Assembly (NCBI GenBank): GCA_029298735.1
Contig: JANSLP010000111.1
Span: 1-64,000 of the forward strand
Direction: 5' to 3'
Length of the DNA: 64,000 nt
From: Ophiostoma sp. CBS 140.51
Taxonomy: Eukaryota; Ascomycota; Sordariomycetes; Ophiostomatales; Ophiostomataceae
Under the pieces are notes generated by a model. The model saw nothing but the letters and a program-made list of their open reading frames with translations, was not told where the DNA came from and did not search any database. The translations under genes were made by a program, and so were the position numbers. This document shows positions 20,446 to 30,858 of the stretch, piece by piece. Every line of letters starts with the position of its first letter. Within the stretch, counting starts at the first letter, position 1.

Positions 20446-21354
20446 CTCCTATTAACATGCTATAGTATACGTCGACAACGAGACGCGAAACGATATATAC
20501 CGAGTACTAGCGAAGAAGGCCGACAAGAACGTTACGGTGAAGGAGTTAGATTTTAACCCTATAAAGGGCAAGAAAGTTAGCCAAATTGTGTGTTTGGTAC
20601 GAACTCGACGCGAAATATTCCTGTACATATACCAAGGAGAAAAGAATAGAGAAAGAGAAAAGCTCATGGCCGATCTCATACACGGGCTCGAGGCCTCCAC
20701 TACGTCCCCTAGCTAGACAATAGTAACACGGCGAAGCGGATTGTTTGAACAATAACCACATAGCAGGAGACAGAGCAAGCAGAGACATGGGCCGTTGAGC
20801 TCATGGCGGACGACGTACCGGCAAACCAGAGTGAAGAAGAAGAGATCGAATACTTCGCGGCGAGCAATGCTCAATGCAAGATGCATAGTATTGCCCGGCT
20901 TAAACGACTTCCCCACTGAAAGCAACCGTGATCTAGTCGGCTAAAAAATAAACATTTATTCCCCTATATCTATCTTACTTACGGAAATTTAAGCTTGTTT
21001 GTCTCGGCAGTGGAAGAGTGCGAAATTATTTATTGAATGGTGCACGGCTCGCCAGGATGAAATGAAGTGTTGTTCAGGAACGACAATACTATTATTCAAT
21101 GTACTGCCGTTCACCACGACGAGCGTATGCCCTGGCAGAGTAGACAATAGCCGTATATGCATATATGTACGACCAATCTATCTGCTAGCAAAGAATAACC
21201 GAACCCACAAATCGGTGCCGAATCGCTGGCCGCGGTCGTGAGGATTTTTGTTTTCTCATATAATGGCCAACAGCCTGGGAAAAAAAAAAGTCGTGAGACA
21301 AGAGACAGACAGTGTGAGTAGTAAGTGACCATCAGCACACTTTCAACTCCCGAA
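20446..21354. other. Edge of the island and promoter region of the secreted hydrolase
   Basis: An ATG-less open frame at about 20460-20717 (DNETRNDIYRVLAKKADK onward) is protein-like but unassigned. The change from TAG-riddled DNA to normal sequence falls between about 20.9 and 21.3 kb. The upstream region of the hydrolase gene follows. Confidence 0.4.
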
Positions 21355-22419
21355 ATGCAGTCGCTTTTCTTTCTTGCCGCCTTGACAGCTGGCGTGGCAT
21401 ACGCCCAGGCGCCCTTCGCCTCTGCCTCGCCACAGCCGTACAAGCCCATCATCCTCGAGAGCTCCGGTGGTTTTGCCGTCGGCGGCTCTGTGCTCAATAA
21501 TCCGCAGCGGCCCAATTCCACCCTCTCCTGCGACCATGGCTACCTCGAGTACTTCCTTCCATGGACTCGCCGTGCAACCAGCATTGTGATGTGGCACAGC
21601 TCCAGCACCCAGGTCTGGCAGAACCGCTGGGATGGCGGCGAGGGCTTCAAGGACATGTTCTTGCGCCGCGACTATCCCGTATATCTGTGGGACGGACCCC
21701 GTGTCGGTCGCGCCAATTATGGGTGCGAAACCACCACATACCGTCCCGGGTACCGCGACCAGGGCAACTTTGTAGCGTGGAATTTCGGTCCCTCGTATCC
21801 AAACTGGTACAACGATACCCAGTTCCCAAAGAACGACCCTGAAGCCTGGAACCAGGCCGTGCGCGCGCGGTACGACGAGATGGACACGGAAGCGAATGTA
21901 TACCTGCAGGCAGTGGCAGCGGCGGTAGCGGCCGACTCAGGTCGTGCGGGCAAGGACATTGTCTACCTGACAAACTCGGCAGGCGGACTGCGGGCATTGG
22001 TGACGGCGACGCGCGCAAACGGCACCAACATCCGTGGAATCGTGGCGTACGAGTGCATTGGTAGCATCTTTCCCAACGACACAGAGGTGCTGACCACGAT
22101 GGGAATTACGCCCGGCCACGGCGGATTCGGACCGTTTGTCGTGCCACCCAGCGAGTTCCGCAAGCTTGCCAACCTGACGGCGATACAGTTTGTGTGGGGT
22201 GACCACCGCGACGAAATGTGGCCGTATGTGCAGCAATCGCAACAGATGGCCGAACTGATTAACCGGTATGGCGGCAATGCAGAAGTGCTGATGCTAGGTC
22301 GTGACGTAGGCCTTCACGGCAGCACACACATTGCCTTTGCCGATATGGACAACGACAAGGTGGCCGCGATGCTGGACGACTACCTGGCGCGGAACAAGCT
22401 TGACAACTATGCCAAATGA
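21355..22419 (+). CDS. Secreted alpha/beta hydrolase (esterase-like)
   Basis: Single-exon gene of 354 residues. The Met at 21355 is preferred over the in-frame ATG at 21325 because it opens a signal peptide (MQSLFFLAALTAGVAYAQA). The body has an alpha/beta hydrolase layout: the strand and turn YLTNSAGG supply the likely nucleophile Ser208 in a variant elbow, and GLHGSTH near residue 321-325 supplies the catalytic His. The acid is probably in FVWGDHRDE. Paired Cys and N-glycosylation sites suit secretion. Related proteins are annotated only as hydrolases or esterases, so the substrate is unknown. It is the first intact gene after the mutated island and converges with DPH2, the stop codons being 53 bp apart. 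Confidence 0.75.
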   Translation: MQSLFFLAALTAGVAYAQAPFASASPQPYKPIILESSGGFAVGGSVLNNPQRPNSTLSCDHGYLEYFLPWTRRATSIVMWHSSSTQVWQNRWDGGEGFKDMFLRRDYPVYLWDGPRVGRANYGCETTTYRPGYRDQGNFVAWNFGPSYPNWYNDTQFPKNDPEAWNQAVRARYDEMDTEANVYLQAVAAAVAADSGRAGKDIVYLTNSAGGLRALVTATRANGTNIRGIVAYECIGSIFPNDTEVLTTMGITPGHGGFGPFVVPPSEFRKLANLTAIQFVWGDHRDEMWPYVQQSQQMAELINRYGGNAEVLMLGRDVGLHGSTHIAFADMDNDKVAAMLDDYLARNKLDNYAK

Positions 22420-22472
22420 TTAGAGGGTATCAAGATTGGTAGTTGATAGACTTAATATAAGTCATTTGCCGT

Positions 22473-24137
22473 TTATGTGCGCGGTTGTGCCTCTTCCCCG
22501 ACAGTGTAACCACGTGCAATGCCGCTGCGACCCTCTTCAACCTCTGTGCTTGCAACGACGTCCTCGTCGTCAAACTCGGTGCCAAGACCTTGCCAAGTGC
22601 GCTGAGAGCGGAGGAATTCAGCGCCAGGGCTGACGACACCCTTGATGGTGGCCAGCTCGCCGGGCTTTTGCCGAAGTGCGAGTGCGCTACCGGTCGTCGC
22701 AGGTTCCATAGCGTTTCCGTTTCCGTTTGTGACGCTCTTGGCGTTGGGGCCGCGATTGCGCATAGGCCGGCTCGTAGTGACCAAACGGCCGGTGCGCAGA
22801 TTGAACTGTGGAATTTCCGATTCTTCCTCGTCGGAGAAGTCACCCCCATTCTCGGTGGTCCTCTCGGTCTGATCTTCTGTTGATGCCGCGCCATTGGCAT
22901 CCGCCTCCGGTGCACTCGTCAGCGCCTCGAGGCCGCCCCACCACTTGTGGCCCCAGATGCGCTCGTCGTCGCTCATCAGCGCCATCTCCAGCTCAAAGGG
23001 TGTCACCACGGGTTGGTAAAAGCCCGCGTCATCCTCGACCAGACTGCTCTCCCAGCAGCCAACAACGACCCAGCCCTCAATCTCGGCAAAATTAGCCAGC
23101 TTAACAGGGTTAAGCTTGCCGACGACAATCAGGTAGCTCTTCTTGCCGGCGTCGGCGATGCGCTTGCGGATGGCGTCGACGGCCTTTAGGTAGTTGTTGA
23201 CCGACAGCGTATTAACTAAAATGCCAATGACGCCAGCCGTGGCCATGGTCAGCACTTTTGCGTAGCGGCGGCCGAGCAGGCCCATGGTCCGGGGTGCGAG
23301 GAGCGAGCCGGCAGCAGTGGTGTCGGTGTCGGTTGTCGAGTAGATGAAGAAGGTCTTGACGCGGGCCGCGAGCGCCAGGAGCAGCGACGTTGGTGGCTGC
23401 GCAATGTGGAAGACGGCGTACTCGTGCAGGTCAATGGACTCGTCGTCCACTTCAGCTCCATCTTCCGCATCAACGATTGCTCGGTTCGGAATGCTGCCCA
23501 ACGGACGGTGCACGACCTTGGTCGCCAGCACGTCCTTATAGCCCAGGCCGCGAAGCCGTTCGGCAACAGGCGCCACGTGGTCCTGGTAGCTGACGTCGGC
23601 CATGATGACCACTTTCTGTGAATCTTCACCCTTTTTGGGGACACCCAGCTCCTTGACAAACGACTGCACCACCTCGTCCTCGTCGAGTGCATGTTGTGTA
23701 AAAACGTAGATGACGGGCAGTCGTGACGTCGGCGACAGGCACGAGCGGCCATAGTGGACAACAACATCGGCGTCGGCGTGTTCGGCCGCCACCTCGTCGA
23801 CACAGCAGGCACTGTAGGAAGTATCCGCCATAATGTAGACCTTCTCGTTCGTTGTTACGCCGTTCTCGATCTCGACGGCCGGGGTTGCGGCCAGCTCTTC
23901 GCGCAACAGCTTGACGACCCGTGGGCTGTCGCCAAGCATGGCGTCTGGGAACTGCAAAGCAACGCACTTTCTGTTGCCTTCTCGGATCTCCTGGGCTGTC
24001 CGGGCCACCTCATAAACTGCTCTCAGCTCTTCATCGGTGCGGCGTGGCGTGTTTTCGTCGACAGAAACGGGCTCGACTTGATCGAATAGATTCTCCGCCG
24101 GAGTCGACAGCACGGGGGCTGCCTTGAGTTCGGCCAT
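22473..24137 (-). CDS. DPH2: Diphthamide biosynthesis protein 2 (Dph1-Dph2 complex subunit)
   Basis: Single-exon gene of 554 residues. ATG 24137 is chosen because upstream in-frame codons lack ATG and homology begins at about residue 35. Dph2 pairs with Dph1 to transfer the 3-amino-3-carboxypropyl group of S-adenosylmethionine to the histidine of elongation factor 2, the first step of diphthamide synthesis, in the cytosol. Diagnostic segments are KCVALQFPDAML, MADTSYSACCVDEVAAEHA (Cys111/112), VVHYGRSCLSP (Cys133) and, near the C-terminus, WVVVGCWESSLV with PVVTPFELEMAL, the regions around the iron-sulphur ligands. The last 130 residues are a variable tail. DPH4, acting in the same step, lies 35 kb away. 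Confidence 0.93.
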   Translation of the reverse strand: MAELKAAPVLSTPAENLFDQVEPVSVDENTPRRTDEELRAVYEVARTAQEIREGNRKCVALQFPDAMLGDSPRVVKLLREELAATPAVEIENGVTTNEKVYIMADTSYSACCVDEVAAEHADADVVVHYGRSCLSPTSRLPVIYVFTQHALDEDEVVQSFVKELGVPKKGEDSQKVVIMADVSYQDHVAPVAERLRGLGYKDVLATKVVHRPLGSIPNRAIVDAEDGAEVDDESIDLHEYAVFHIAQPPTSLLLALAARVKTFFIYSTTDTDTTAAGSLLAPRTMGLLGRRYAKVLTMATAGVIGILVNTLSVNNYLKAVDAIRKRIADAGKKSYLIVVGKLNPVKLANFAEIEGWVVVGCWESSLVEDDAGFYQPVVTPFELEMALMSDDERIWGHKWWGGLEALTSAPEADANGAASTEDQTERTTENGGDFSDEEESEIPQFNLRTGRLVTTSRPMRNRGPNAKSVTNGNGNAMEPATTGSALALRQKPGELATIKGVVSPGAEFLRSQRTWQGLGTEFDDEDVVASTEVEEGRSGIARGYTVGEEAQPRT

Positions 24138-24707
24138 GGTGGGTGTGGATGAGTTGTATGATTCGGCGGCAGGAAGTTGTCGTGTTATGATGTTGTAAAG
24201 ACAAGAAAGTTCAAGTTTAACTGCTTTCCGTAGCTGTTTTGTAAGGTGGCGGATCGTACCTTCTTCGCCTGTCGTCAACTTTTTTTTTTTTTAATGTCAC
24301 TGTCGCGGTAGCGGGGCACTAAAATTTAGTCACTCCCGCTGAGCGTCAGAGGGTGGGCTGTTAATTCACAGCTGCTAATTGGCTGTGTCTTGGTGGACGG
24401 GCGGCATTCCAGGCAATCCTTCCCAGTTAGGAAAGTATTCATGAGACATGTCCTGGTAGGCAGTGGCATTCGCTCTGCTCTCATATTGTTCTTGATCTGG
24501 TGGGGTTTTTTTATTTGATGTTTTTGGAGTTTTCTATTCTATTTCTATGAATTAAGATGAAATACTAAGACGCCATACTACCCCTCGCACCTTCCTCAAA
24601 CCCACACGACGCCCACGAGTTCCTGCCTCTCACCAAGCCAGAAGCCCTTTTTCAAATCTGCCATCTCATGCTTGTGACTGTCATCCATCTGGAAACGCCC
24701 TGTTTCT
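24138..24707. promoter_or_regulatory. Upstream region of DPH2 and 3' region of the MFS gene
   Basis: No gene seen. A T11 run lies at about 24281-24292. No sharp promoter motif was identified. Confidence 0.35.
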
Positions 24708-26837
24708 CTAAAATTTAACCTTGGGACTCCAGCCGACAGCCATGATGCGCGCCGCCATGTAGCACGCCAACGCCACCATGTACGACACGCCCGAAAAGAC
24801 AATCAGACCCATCCAGCGGCCCTGGGTCATACCGTCGCCCAGAATGGCACCACCAATAGGAACACTGCTCAGCGTACCGAAGCTGGCCACCATCATCGCC
24901 GTTGAGTAGAAGCGGCCGTACTGGCTGGGGTCACAGAGCTGGCCCAGGCACACAGCAATCAGGCCCAAATTGCTGCCACTAGCGAAACCAAAGAGCACAG
25001 CGAACGCAATCAGAACCGCGCGCGAGTCGGCAGCAGGCAGCCAGACACCCAGGACGACAGCCCCCGACAAGAAAATGGTCACAATAATGACATTGAAGCG
25101 GCCAAGCTTGTCGGCGAGCAGGCCGGGCAGGAAACGGCCCAACACAGAACCGGCGTTGAGGAGGGACAGCAGGGTGTACGCCTCGTTGGTGTCCTGCTGG
25201 TGGGCGGTGGCATACGACACGATGAAAGTCAGGGGCACAAAGATGCCCCACTCCATGAAGAAGATGCCAAGAGTGGCGGCGGCATAGCTGCGGTCGCGGA
25301 AGATAGTGAAGTCGGGCCACACCGAGGGCACAGAACGGCGGCGGCTGGCACGCGTGCCGGTACTCGTGACGCGGCTGAGGCCACTGCGGCCGGTAACGTC
25401 AGTGTGGACAGAGGAAGCCGTGCCGTCGTTGGCATGTGTTGGGTCCATGGCAGCAACGTCAGGAACAGCGTCGGGCGCGGCGCCAACCTCGGGCTCGCAG
25501 TCGTTGACGCCAGGAAGGGGCAGGCGTGTGCGCAGCCACAGGTTGGCCGGCACGGACAGTCCGAGCAGGATGAAGCCGAGGATGCGCGTGCTCCAAGCGA
25601 AGCCGACGCGCGGCAGAAGCTCCTGCAACAGGATGGGGAACGCAATACCGCCGATACCGCCAGAGGTGGAGGCAATACCCGTGGCCAGACCGCGGCGAGC
25701 GTTGAAGAAGTGCGCAATGCAGGCATACGCAGGGGTGTTGAGCAGAGCACCACCAAGGCCGCCAAGCACAGAGTAACAGAGCAAGATCTGGTAGTACTCC
25801 TCGCACGGACCAAGCAGCATGACGCTGGCGACGGACAAGACGCTGCCGAGCGCAACAAGGTACCGCGGACCGTAACGGTCAAAGATGGGACCGACCTGGA
25901 TGCCGATGAAGAAGACAAAGAACAGGTACAGACTGAAAACCCAGCCAATCTCCGAGGCCGTGTAGTCGGCCAGCTGGTGGGTAGAGAACCACGACTCGAA
26001 AACGGCGGCGGTGTTGATGAGTCCAAAGACGGACACCATAGCGCAGAATGAGCCAACAACGACTAGCCAGGCCTGCAGGCCACCCTCGGGGAAGGTGACG
26101 TGCGGCGGCGTGTGGTCGACAGTGCGGTTGGTCGACGAAGACGACGACGACGTCGCAGAGGGGTGGGAAGAGTAGGACGATTGAGTCCGATGAGCAGCTG
26201 TGCCAGCCGTGCCGGCTTGCTCCATCTCGGCAGCAGCACCAAAGGTGACGGTACGCACAAGACGGAGGGGTTCAGGCTTGCTGACGCCAGTGGCTACACC
26301 GACCTCGGCCATGGATCCAACTATGGACACAGACGACGCCGAAGCTGACGATGGCGAGCTGGCGGGGACGGCCGTGGTGGTGACCGCTGTGTGGTGACGG
26401 CCCCGCTTGCTGCCAAACTTGGCCGCGCCAGCCATGAGGCCCTCTCTGTTGTTGTCATCATCGTCGTTGTCGTTGACTTTCTCACTTTCGGTGTTGTTAC
26501 CAGCACCAGCACCGCCGCCGGTCGCGCCTGCGCCGTAGTTGGACCAGGGGTCCGGGAGGTAAGTGTGGTGGTGGCCGCTGGCGATGCCGCTGCTGCCAAG
26601 AGTAAAGTACTCGAGGGAGGCAGCGTTGTTGTGGTTACCGTCCCTGCCTGGGGTTGTCGGCGCCGATGCCGAAGGGGAAGAAGGAGAGGCCGCGCCGGAT
26701 CGGTTGCGGCGGGCAGTGGCGGTCGTGGGACGCGACTCGGACGCAGGCGATGCGCTCGTGGTCTGGTAACTGTTGCCGGCAGTCGAAATGTGGTTGTTTA
26801 GGCAGGTGTCCTCTGCATCGAGGGGCGTAAAGGTCAT
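24708..26837 (-). CDS. MFS transporter, monocarboxylate-transporter-like
   Basis: Single-exon gene of 709 residues from ATG 26837 (MTFTPLDAED). About 245 cytosolic residues rich in Ser, Thr, Ala and Gly precede PEGGLQAWLVVVGSFCAMVS, the typical first helix of fungal MCT-like (SLC16-related) permeases. The conserved GPIFDRYGPRYL loop, AHFFNARRGLATGIASTSGG and LGRFLPGLLADKLGRF follow, giving two six-helix halves separated by a loop with Arg/Ser clusters around 25330-25500. The protein should sit in the plasma membrane or vacuole and carry a carboxylate or related small solute; the substrate cannot be read from sequence. The N-terminal extension is unusually long for the family and may be a regulatory phospho-region. 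Confidence 0.85.
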   Translation of the reverse strand: MTFTPLDAEDTCLNNHISTAGNSYQTTSASPASESRPTTATARRNRSGAASPSSPSASAPTTPGRDGNHNNAASLEYFTLGSSGIASGHHHTYLPDPWSNYGAGATGGGAGAGNNTESEKVNDNDDDDNNREGLMAGAAKFGSKRGRHHTAVTTTAVPASSPSSASASSVSIVGSMAEVGVATGVSKPEPLRLVRTVTFGAAAEMEQAGTAGTAAHRTQSSYSSHPSATSSSSSSTNRTVDHTPPHVTFPEGGLQAWLVVVGSFCAMVSVFGLINTAAVFESWFSTHQLADYTASEIGWVFSLYLFFVFFIGIQVGPIFDRYGPRYLVALGSVLSVASVMLLGPCEEYYQILLCYSVLGGLGGALLNTPAYACIAHFFNARRGLATGIASTSGGIGGIAFPILLQELLPRVGFAWSTRILGFILLGLSVPANLWLRTRLPLPGVNDCEPEVGAAPDAVPDVAAMDPTHANDGTASSVHTDVTGRSGLSRVTSTGTRASRRRSVPSVWPDFTIFRDRSYAAATLGIFFMEWGIFVPLTFIVSYATAHQQDTNEAYTLLSLLNAGSVLGRFLPGLLADKLGRFNVIIVTIFLSGAVVLGVWLPAADSRAVLIAFAVLFGFASGSNLGLIAVCLGQLCDPSQYGRFYSTAMMVASFGTLSSVPIGGAILGDGMTQGRWMGLIVFSGVSYMVALACYMAARIMAVGWSPKVKF

Positions 26838-28488
26838 TCGCAAAAGCGTTTGCAAAACAAAAGGGGAAATAGGTTGGTGTAATATTCAAAGTAAAATCTT
26901 ATCTGGGTTATCTTTTCTTTTTTTTTGTCTTTCTTTTCTAGATTCCTTGCTGTCTGGCCATAGGTATATCTAACGTTTTCTTTTTTGAATTATCCCAGTC
27001 CGAATTGTATGATCACAAGTGAAAAAAGCAAGAGTAAAATTGGGAACGCAAGAAAAAATTAACAAGTACCAAAAACGAAAATCTACCATTCAATTTTTTT
27101 TTCTGGGATGCCGGCCGGTTTAAGTACACAACGGTGCGGTCGTATTTTGGGTTTCTTGGCTCTGTGGAGAAAATGAGGAAAGAAGCGGCGGCAATTCACG
27201 GCGAGTGGACGCCGTTGCTTTAGTCGGTTTAGTTTGTTCCTTTGCTCCTGCCTAATCCTCTGTGTCGTTTCTCCACCCCCTTGTGACAACTGCGAGTTAA
27301 CGTTCAGTGCACTGGCAGGAAGGTACGAAGTACTGGCGAACGGACGCTAATAACACGGTGCATGGATCCGATGCAACGAGGAAGAGGGGAAGCTCAGCGT
27401 TCCGATTTCCGTCCTCCGTCTTTTCATTTTCTTTTGGGTGTGTTTTCCCTTACACCGCTTGATAGCATCGTCCTCTTATCAGCGTTCACAATATAGATGC
27501 TCATATTCCGTATCCCGATGTCGTACATGAGGCTCTTCTCCTTGCATGCCCTACTTTCTCTTATTCCGTGAATATGTTATTCTTATTTCGCAACAATTGA
27601 TTTTTTCTTGTTTTACTGTTTATCTGATTTCATGTAATTTTTTTCTTTGCTTTTTCTTCAGAGGGCATGACTCCAAAGAGTGGCACTGTTGAACGCCACA
27701 ACTTGCCTCGTCACCTTCATTACTCGATCAAAATACAGAAAAGGAGTCAAACGGCCGTTGAGATGGAGCTGATGACGTCTTCAGTATGTTTTTTCTGCCT
27801 CGCCTTTTGGTCGTAGAACAGTAGAACAACGTAGAAGGGCGGGAGGCGCAAAGCCAAGCCACTGGCATCAATGTGCGATATGCACCAAATATTTGTATGG
27901 GCTTCGGCGGGCTCCGACGCAAATAGCTGCCAAAATACCAGCCAGATGCGGTCTACCTCAGCCAGGATGCCAATATGTTATAAAAGTACAGCACATGCCA
28001 CGCAAAATCCTCCAGGCAGAAGCAAAGTCAGTTTCTACACTTTAATCTTTTCAAGGTGTAGCTCGGTGTAGTCGCATGTCTTGACGAACGCATGCACAGA
28101 AAACAAGCAAGGCTGTAGATGAGTGAGAAAAGAGATTCGTCATATATGCAAAATAAAAAAAAATCAAACCAACGGAGAGAAGATGACTCCCTCAACTCTC
28201 CAGTTTGTCGCCCGTTTTCCAGGGCCCCAGCACTCTCGCCGCTTCTATGCTCCCGCCCAACTCGTCAAATACCATATCGTACATCCTAGCCTCGATTCCC
28301 TATACCCATGCCTGATCCGCCTTCGAGTGTGCTCTTGCTTGAAATAATGCGTAGATATTTTTAAAGTTGGCTACGCCTTTCGGCCGTCCTGCACCTCTCC
28401 CACCGGGGAGAGTCCGGGTATATCTTCTGGAGTGGTTTTTTTTCGTCGTTCGTCGTCGTCATAACATGGTCCGTCCCTTCACGGTTCT
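26838..28488. promoter_or_regulatory. Intergenic region upstream of the MFS gene
   Basis: No coding segment recognised over 1.65 kb. It must hold the MFS promoter and 5' leader and the ISD11 3' UTR. Pyrimidine-rich tracts are frequent. Confidence 0.35.
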
Positions 28489-28973
28489 TCACTCCGTTCC
28501 CCGCTCGCGGATCAGACCGCCGTGATCGCCTCTTTGCCGGCCGGTCGTCTCAACCACCAACCGGTCTGTCTGGTAGTACTGGCCCAAGGTTGTTTGGCGC
28601 TGTATTGTTAGCATGGTTCTTCATTTTCGCCGGTATTCTTGGATCGTTTCAATGGCCCACCTTCATCATCTGGAGATCCTTCAGGCCCTGCTGGATCAGC
28701 TCTTGGACATGGCGGGGATCGGTCTCGGTTTTGTGCTCGCGGAAGGCATCGCGGGTGCGGCGCAGGGCGTACTCGCGGAAGTTGTAGGCCGGGAACTGCT
28801 GGGCTGTGCGGAGGAGTTGGCGGTACTATGGCAGCAAATGTTAGCGGGAGGTTCTTGTCGAGAAGCTCGGGTAGATACTGGAAGCTGCCCGGAGCATCGG
28901 GGCATGCCGGCGTAGCTGGAGGACAACATACCAGGGACAGGACCTGCAGGCCCTCGGCGCGTGCGATAGACAT
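28489..28973 (-). CDS. ISD11: ISD11/LYRM4, iron-sulphur cluster assembly LYR protein
   Basis: Three exons: 28932-28973, 28661-28825 and 28489-28599, with introns 28826-28931 and 28600-28660. All boundaries are GT-AG and phase 0, giving 105 residues. The LYR motif is created across intron 1 (VLSL joined to YRQLLRTAQQFP). It is followed by NFREYALRRTRDAFREHK, DPRHVQELIQQGLKDLQMMK, and exon 3 RQTTLGQYYQTDRLVVE, all typical of Isd11. The protein acts in the mitochondrial matrix, stabilising the cysteine desulfurase Nfs1 together with acyl carrier protein. Its short exons hide it from simple ORF searches. It is divergent from MIC19. Confidence 0.93.
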
Positions 28974-30099
28974 GGTCGTAGTATGGGGTAGTACGGAGGA
29001 GGTTCGGAGAAGTCGGGGGAAGAACGGAGGGGAGATGGAAGAGTCGGGGGAAATGCAATCTTGTTATTGCCCGAAATCGGCAGCAAAGAGAGCTCGTAGG
29101 CTGTGTAGATGGTCGTCGGGAGATGCGCAAAAGAAAGGCGACCGATATGGACAGAAGAAATGGAGGAAGAGAGTTTCGTCGGATCGGACAGAGAGAGGAA
29201 GGGAATGAATGTCGTTAACTCGGGCGTTCGCTTCGAGGTTGAGCAAAATGTTCGGCGTTTATTGGTAATATTTTCTTCACTCTTTGACTCTTTGGCTGGT
29301 TTTTTTGCGCGCTCTATGAGTGGCGGAGAGGCGGCCTTCCGTCACTGCCAAAGCCCGCTATAGACGGCTGTAACGGCCCCACTGTAGCGACGTAAGAAGA
29401 GTGAGCAGCCGTAAGAAAACAACGGACTTTACTGCACTACAGCAGACTTCACGTATCTCCGAGCTGCACTTGGGGCCGAATATGCACGGTTTTCCCCTCT
29501 TTGCAACCTGGAAAACGGCTGTTAAAAAAATTGTCTTGTCTATCGATTCAATCTCTATTTTATGCTATTTTATGAAATTCCCTTATTCCTTGTCACGCAA
29601 TTGGACCATGATCCTTGCTCCCATGCCGTAGCTCTTCGTCATGCCTGTGACGTTTGAAGGTAGGTCACATGACTACCCGAAGTAGAGGCCGTCTGATTGG
29701 CCAGCCGCAACGCCTGTCAATCGCGACTTTTTTTCATTGCCGAGACTGCTACTCCGTAAACAGGTCTCGATCCAGCAGCCTTTCTTGAACGCCCTCTGCT
29801 CCGACGACCACCCATAACGCACCACCAGTGATTTGTATGTATGGCACACGACTGCATTTACGGAACTGCCCATTGGACTGATCTCAGCTCCAACTCGAAG
29901 CTTCGCACATCCCGCTAACCCGCAATTCCTAGGAGATCGCGGCCGACCAAGAAAGTCGCTCTCTGAACTTTGCGCCCCGAAGCTCGCCAACCGAAAGAAA
30001 TCTTGAAGACGACACATCTGTCGACTGTGTCGCCATTGTCTCTTGACGGTATCTTACCTCGCACTCTCCCCCTCCTTCCCACCAACTCTATTCGACACA
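28974..30099. promoter_or_regulatory. Divergent promoter region of ISD11 and MIC19
   Basis: 1.1 kb between two genes for mitochondrial proteins transcribed away from each other. No coding segment recognised. No specific motif is claimed. Confidence 0.4.
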
Positions 30100-30648
30100 A
30101 TGGGTTCCGGCGCGTCCAAGCCGAACACGCCACATGTGTGGCAGGGCTCTAACGCCCCGGCTATCTCCCAAGACATGCTCGACAGCCTGCAGTCAAGTAC
30201 AGAGGTAGGATTGTCTTGTCCTTGACTCTTTTACGGTATTGTGCTCTTACTAACCTTTTAGACCGACGTCACCCGTGCCCAGACCCTCGAGCTCCACGTT
30301 CAGGCCCGCGTTACCGACGAGCTGCGCCGCCTGCAGGCCGAGCAGTTGGCCAAGCTCAAAGGCCTCGAGCAGGCCATTGACGACGAGACCTCCGCCACCA
30401 CCCCCAACAACTCGACAACAACGGCCTCGGTCAGCAAAGAAGTTGCCGGTCTGCGGGCGCGTCTCGAGGCGCGGCAGCGCGAGGTGTCCCGCCCCCTTCC
30501 GGAGCCCGTAGAGGCGGCGCGCAGCGAGGTGATTCGGTGTCTGCGGGAGCACGACCGTCGGCCGCTGGACTGCTACCGCGAAGTGGCTGCGTTCAAGGAG
30601 GAGGTGCGGAAGCTGGAGGCGACGTGGGTGGAGCGTGTTGTGTCGTAG
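30100..30648 (+). CDS. MIC19: MICOS subunit Mic19 (CHCH-type)
   Basis: Two exons, 30100-30204 and 30262-30648, with a 57-bp intron (GTAGGA donor, CTAAC branch, TAG acceptor), give 163 residues. The start MGSGASKPN has a Gly2 suited to N-myristoylation, as in Mic19 proteins. A coiled-coil stretch (ARVTDELRRLQAEQLAKL) is followed by the C-terminal CHCH-like motif in RCLREHDRRPLDCYREVAAF, two Cys separated by ten residues. The protein sits on the intermembrane-space side of the inner mitochondrial membrane and joins Mic60 at crista junctions. It converges with TYW3, with 210 bp between the stop codons. Confidence 0.87.
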
Positions 30649-30858
30649 AGCGGCGGCGAGTGACGCGAAGTGAAGAGCTGTGAGGCCGTAACGGCCTTGT
30701 GGCAAAGGAAAAGGGAGGCATGGACGGCCGGTGGGCGTGGGACGTGTCATAATACATAGCTTGTAAGATATACATCACGAGCCTTTTTGCAGGTGTACAT
30801 ATAGAAAGAAACATTTGGTATTTTATTGTTATTCATTGCATCTTCTTTTCGTCTTTGC

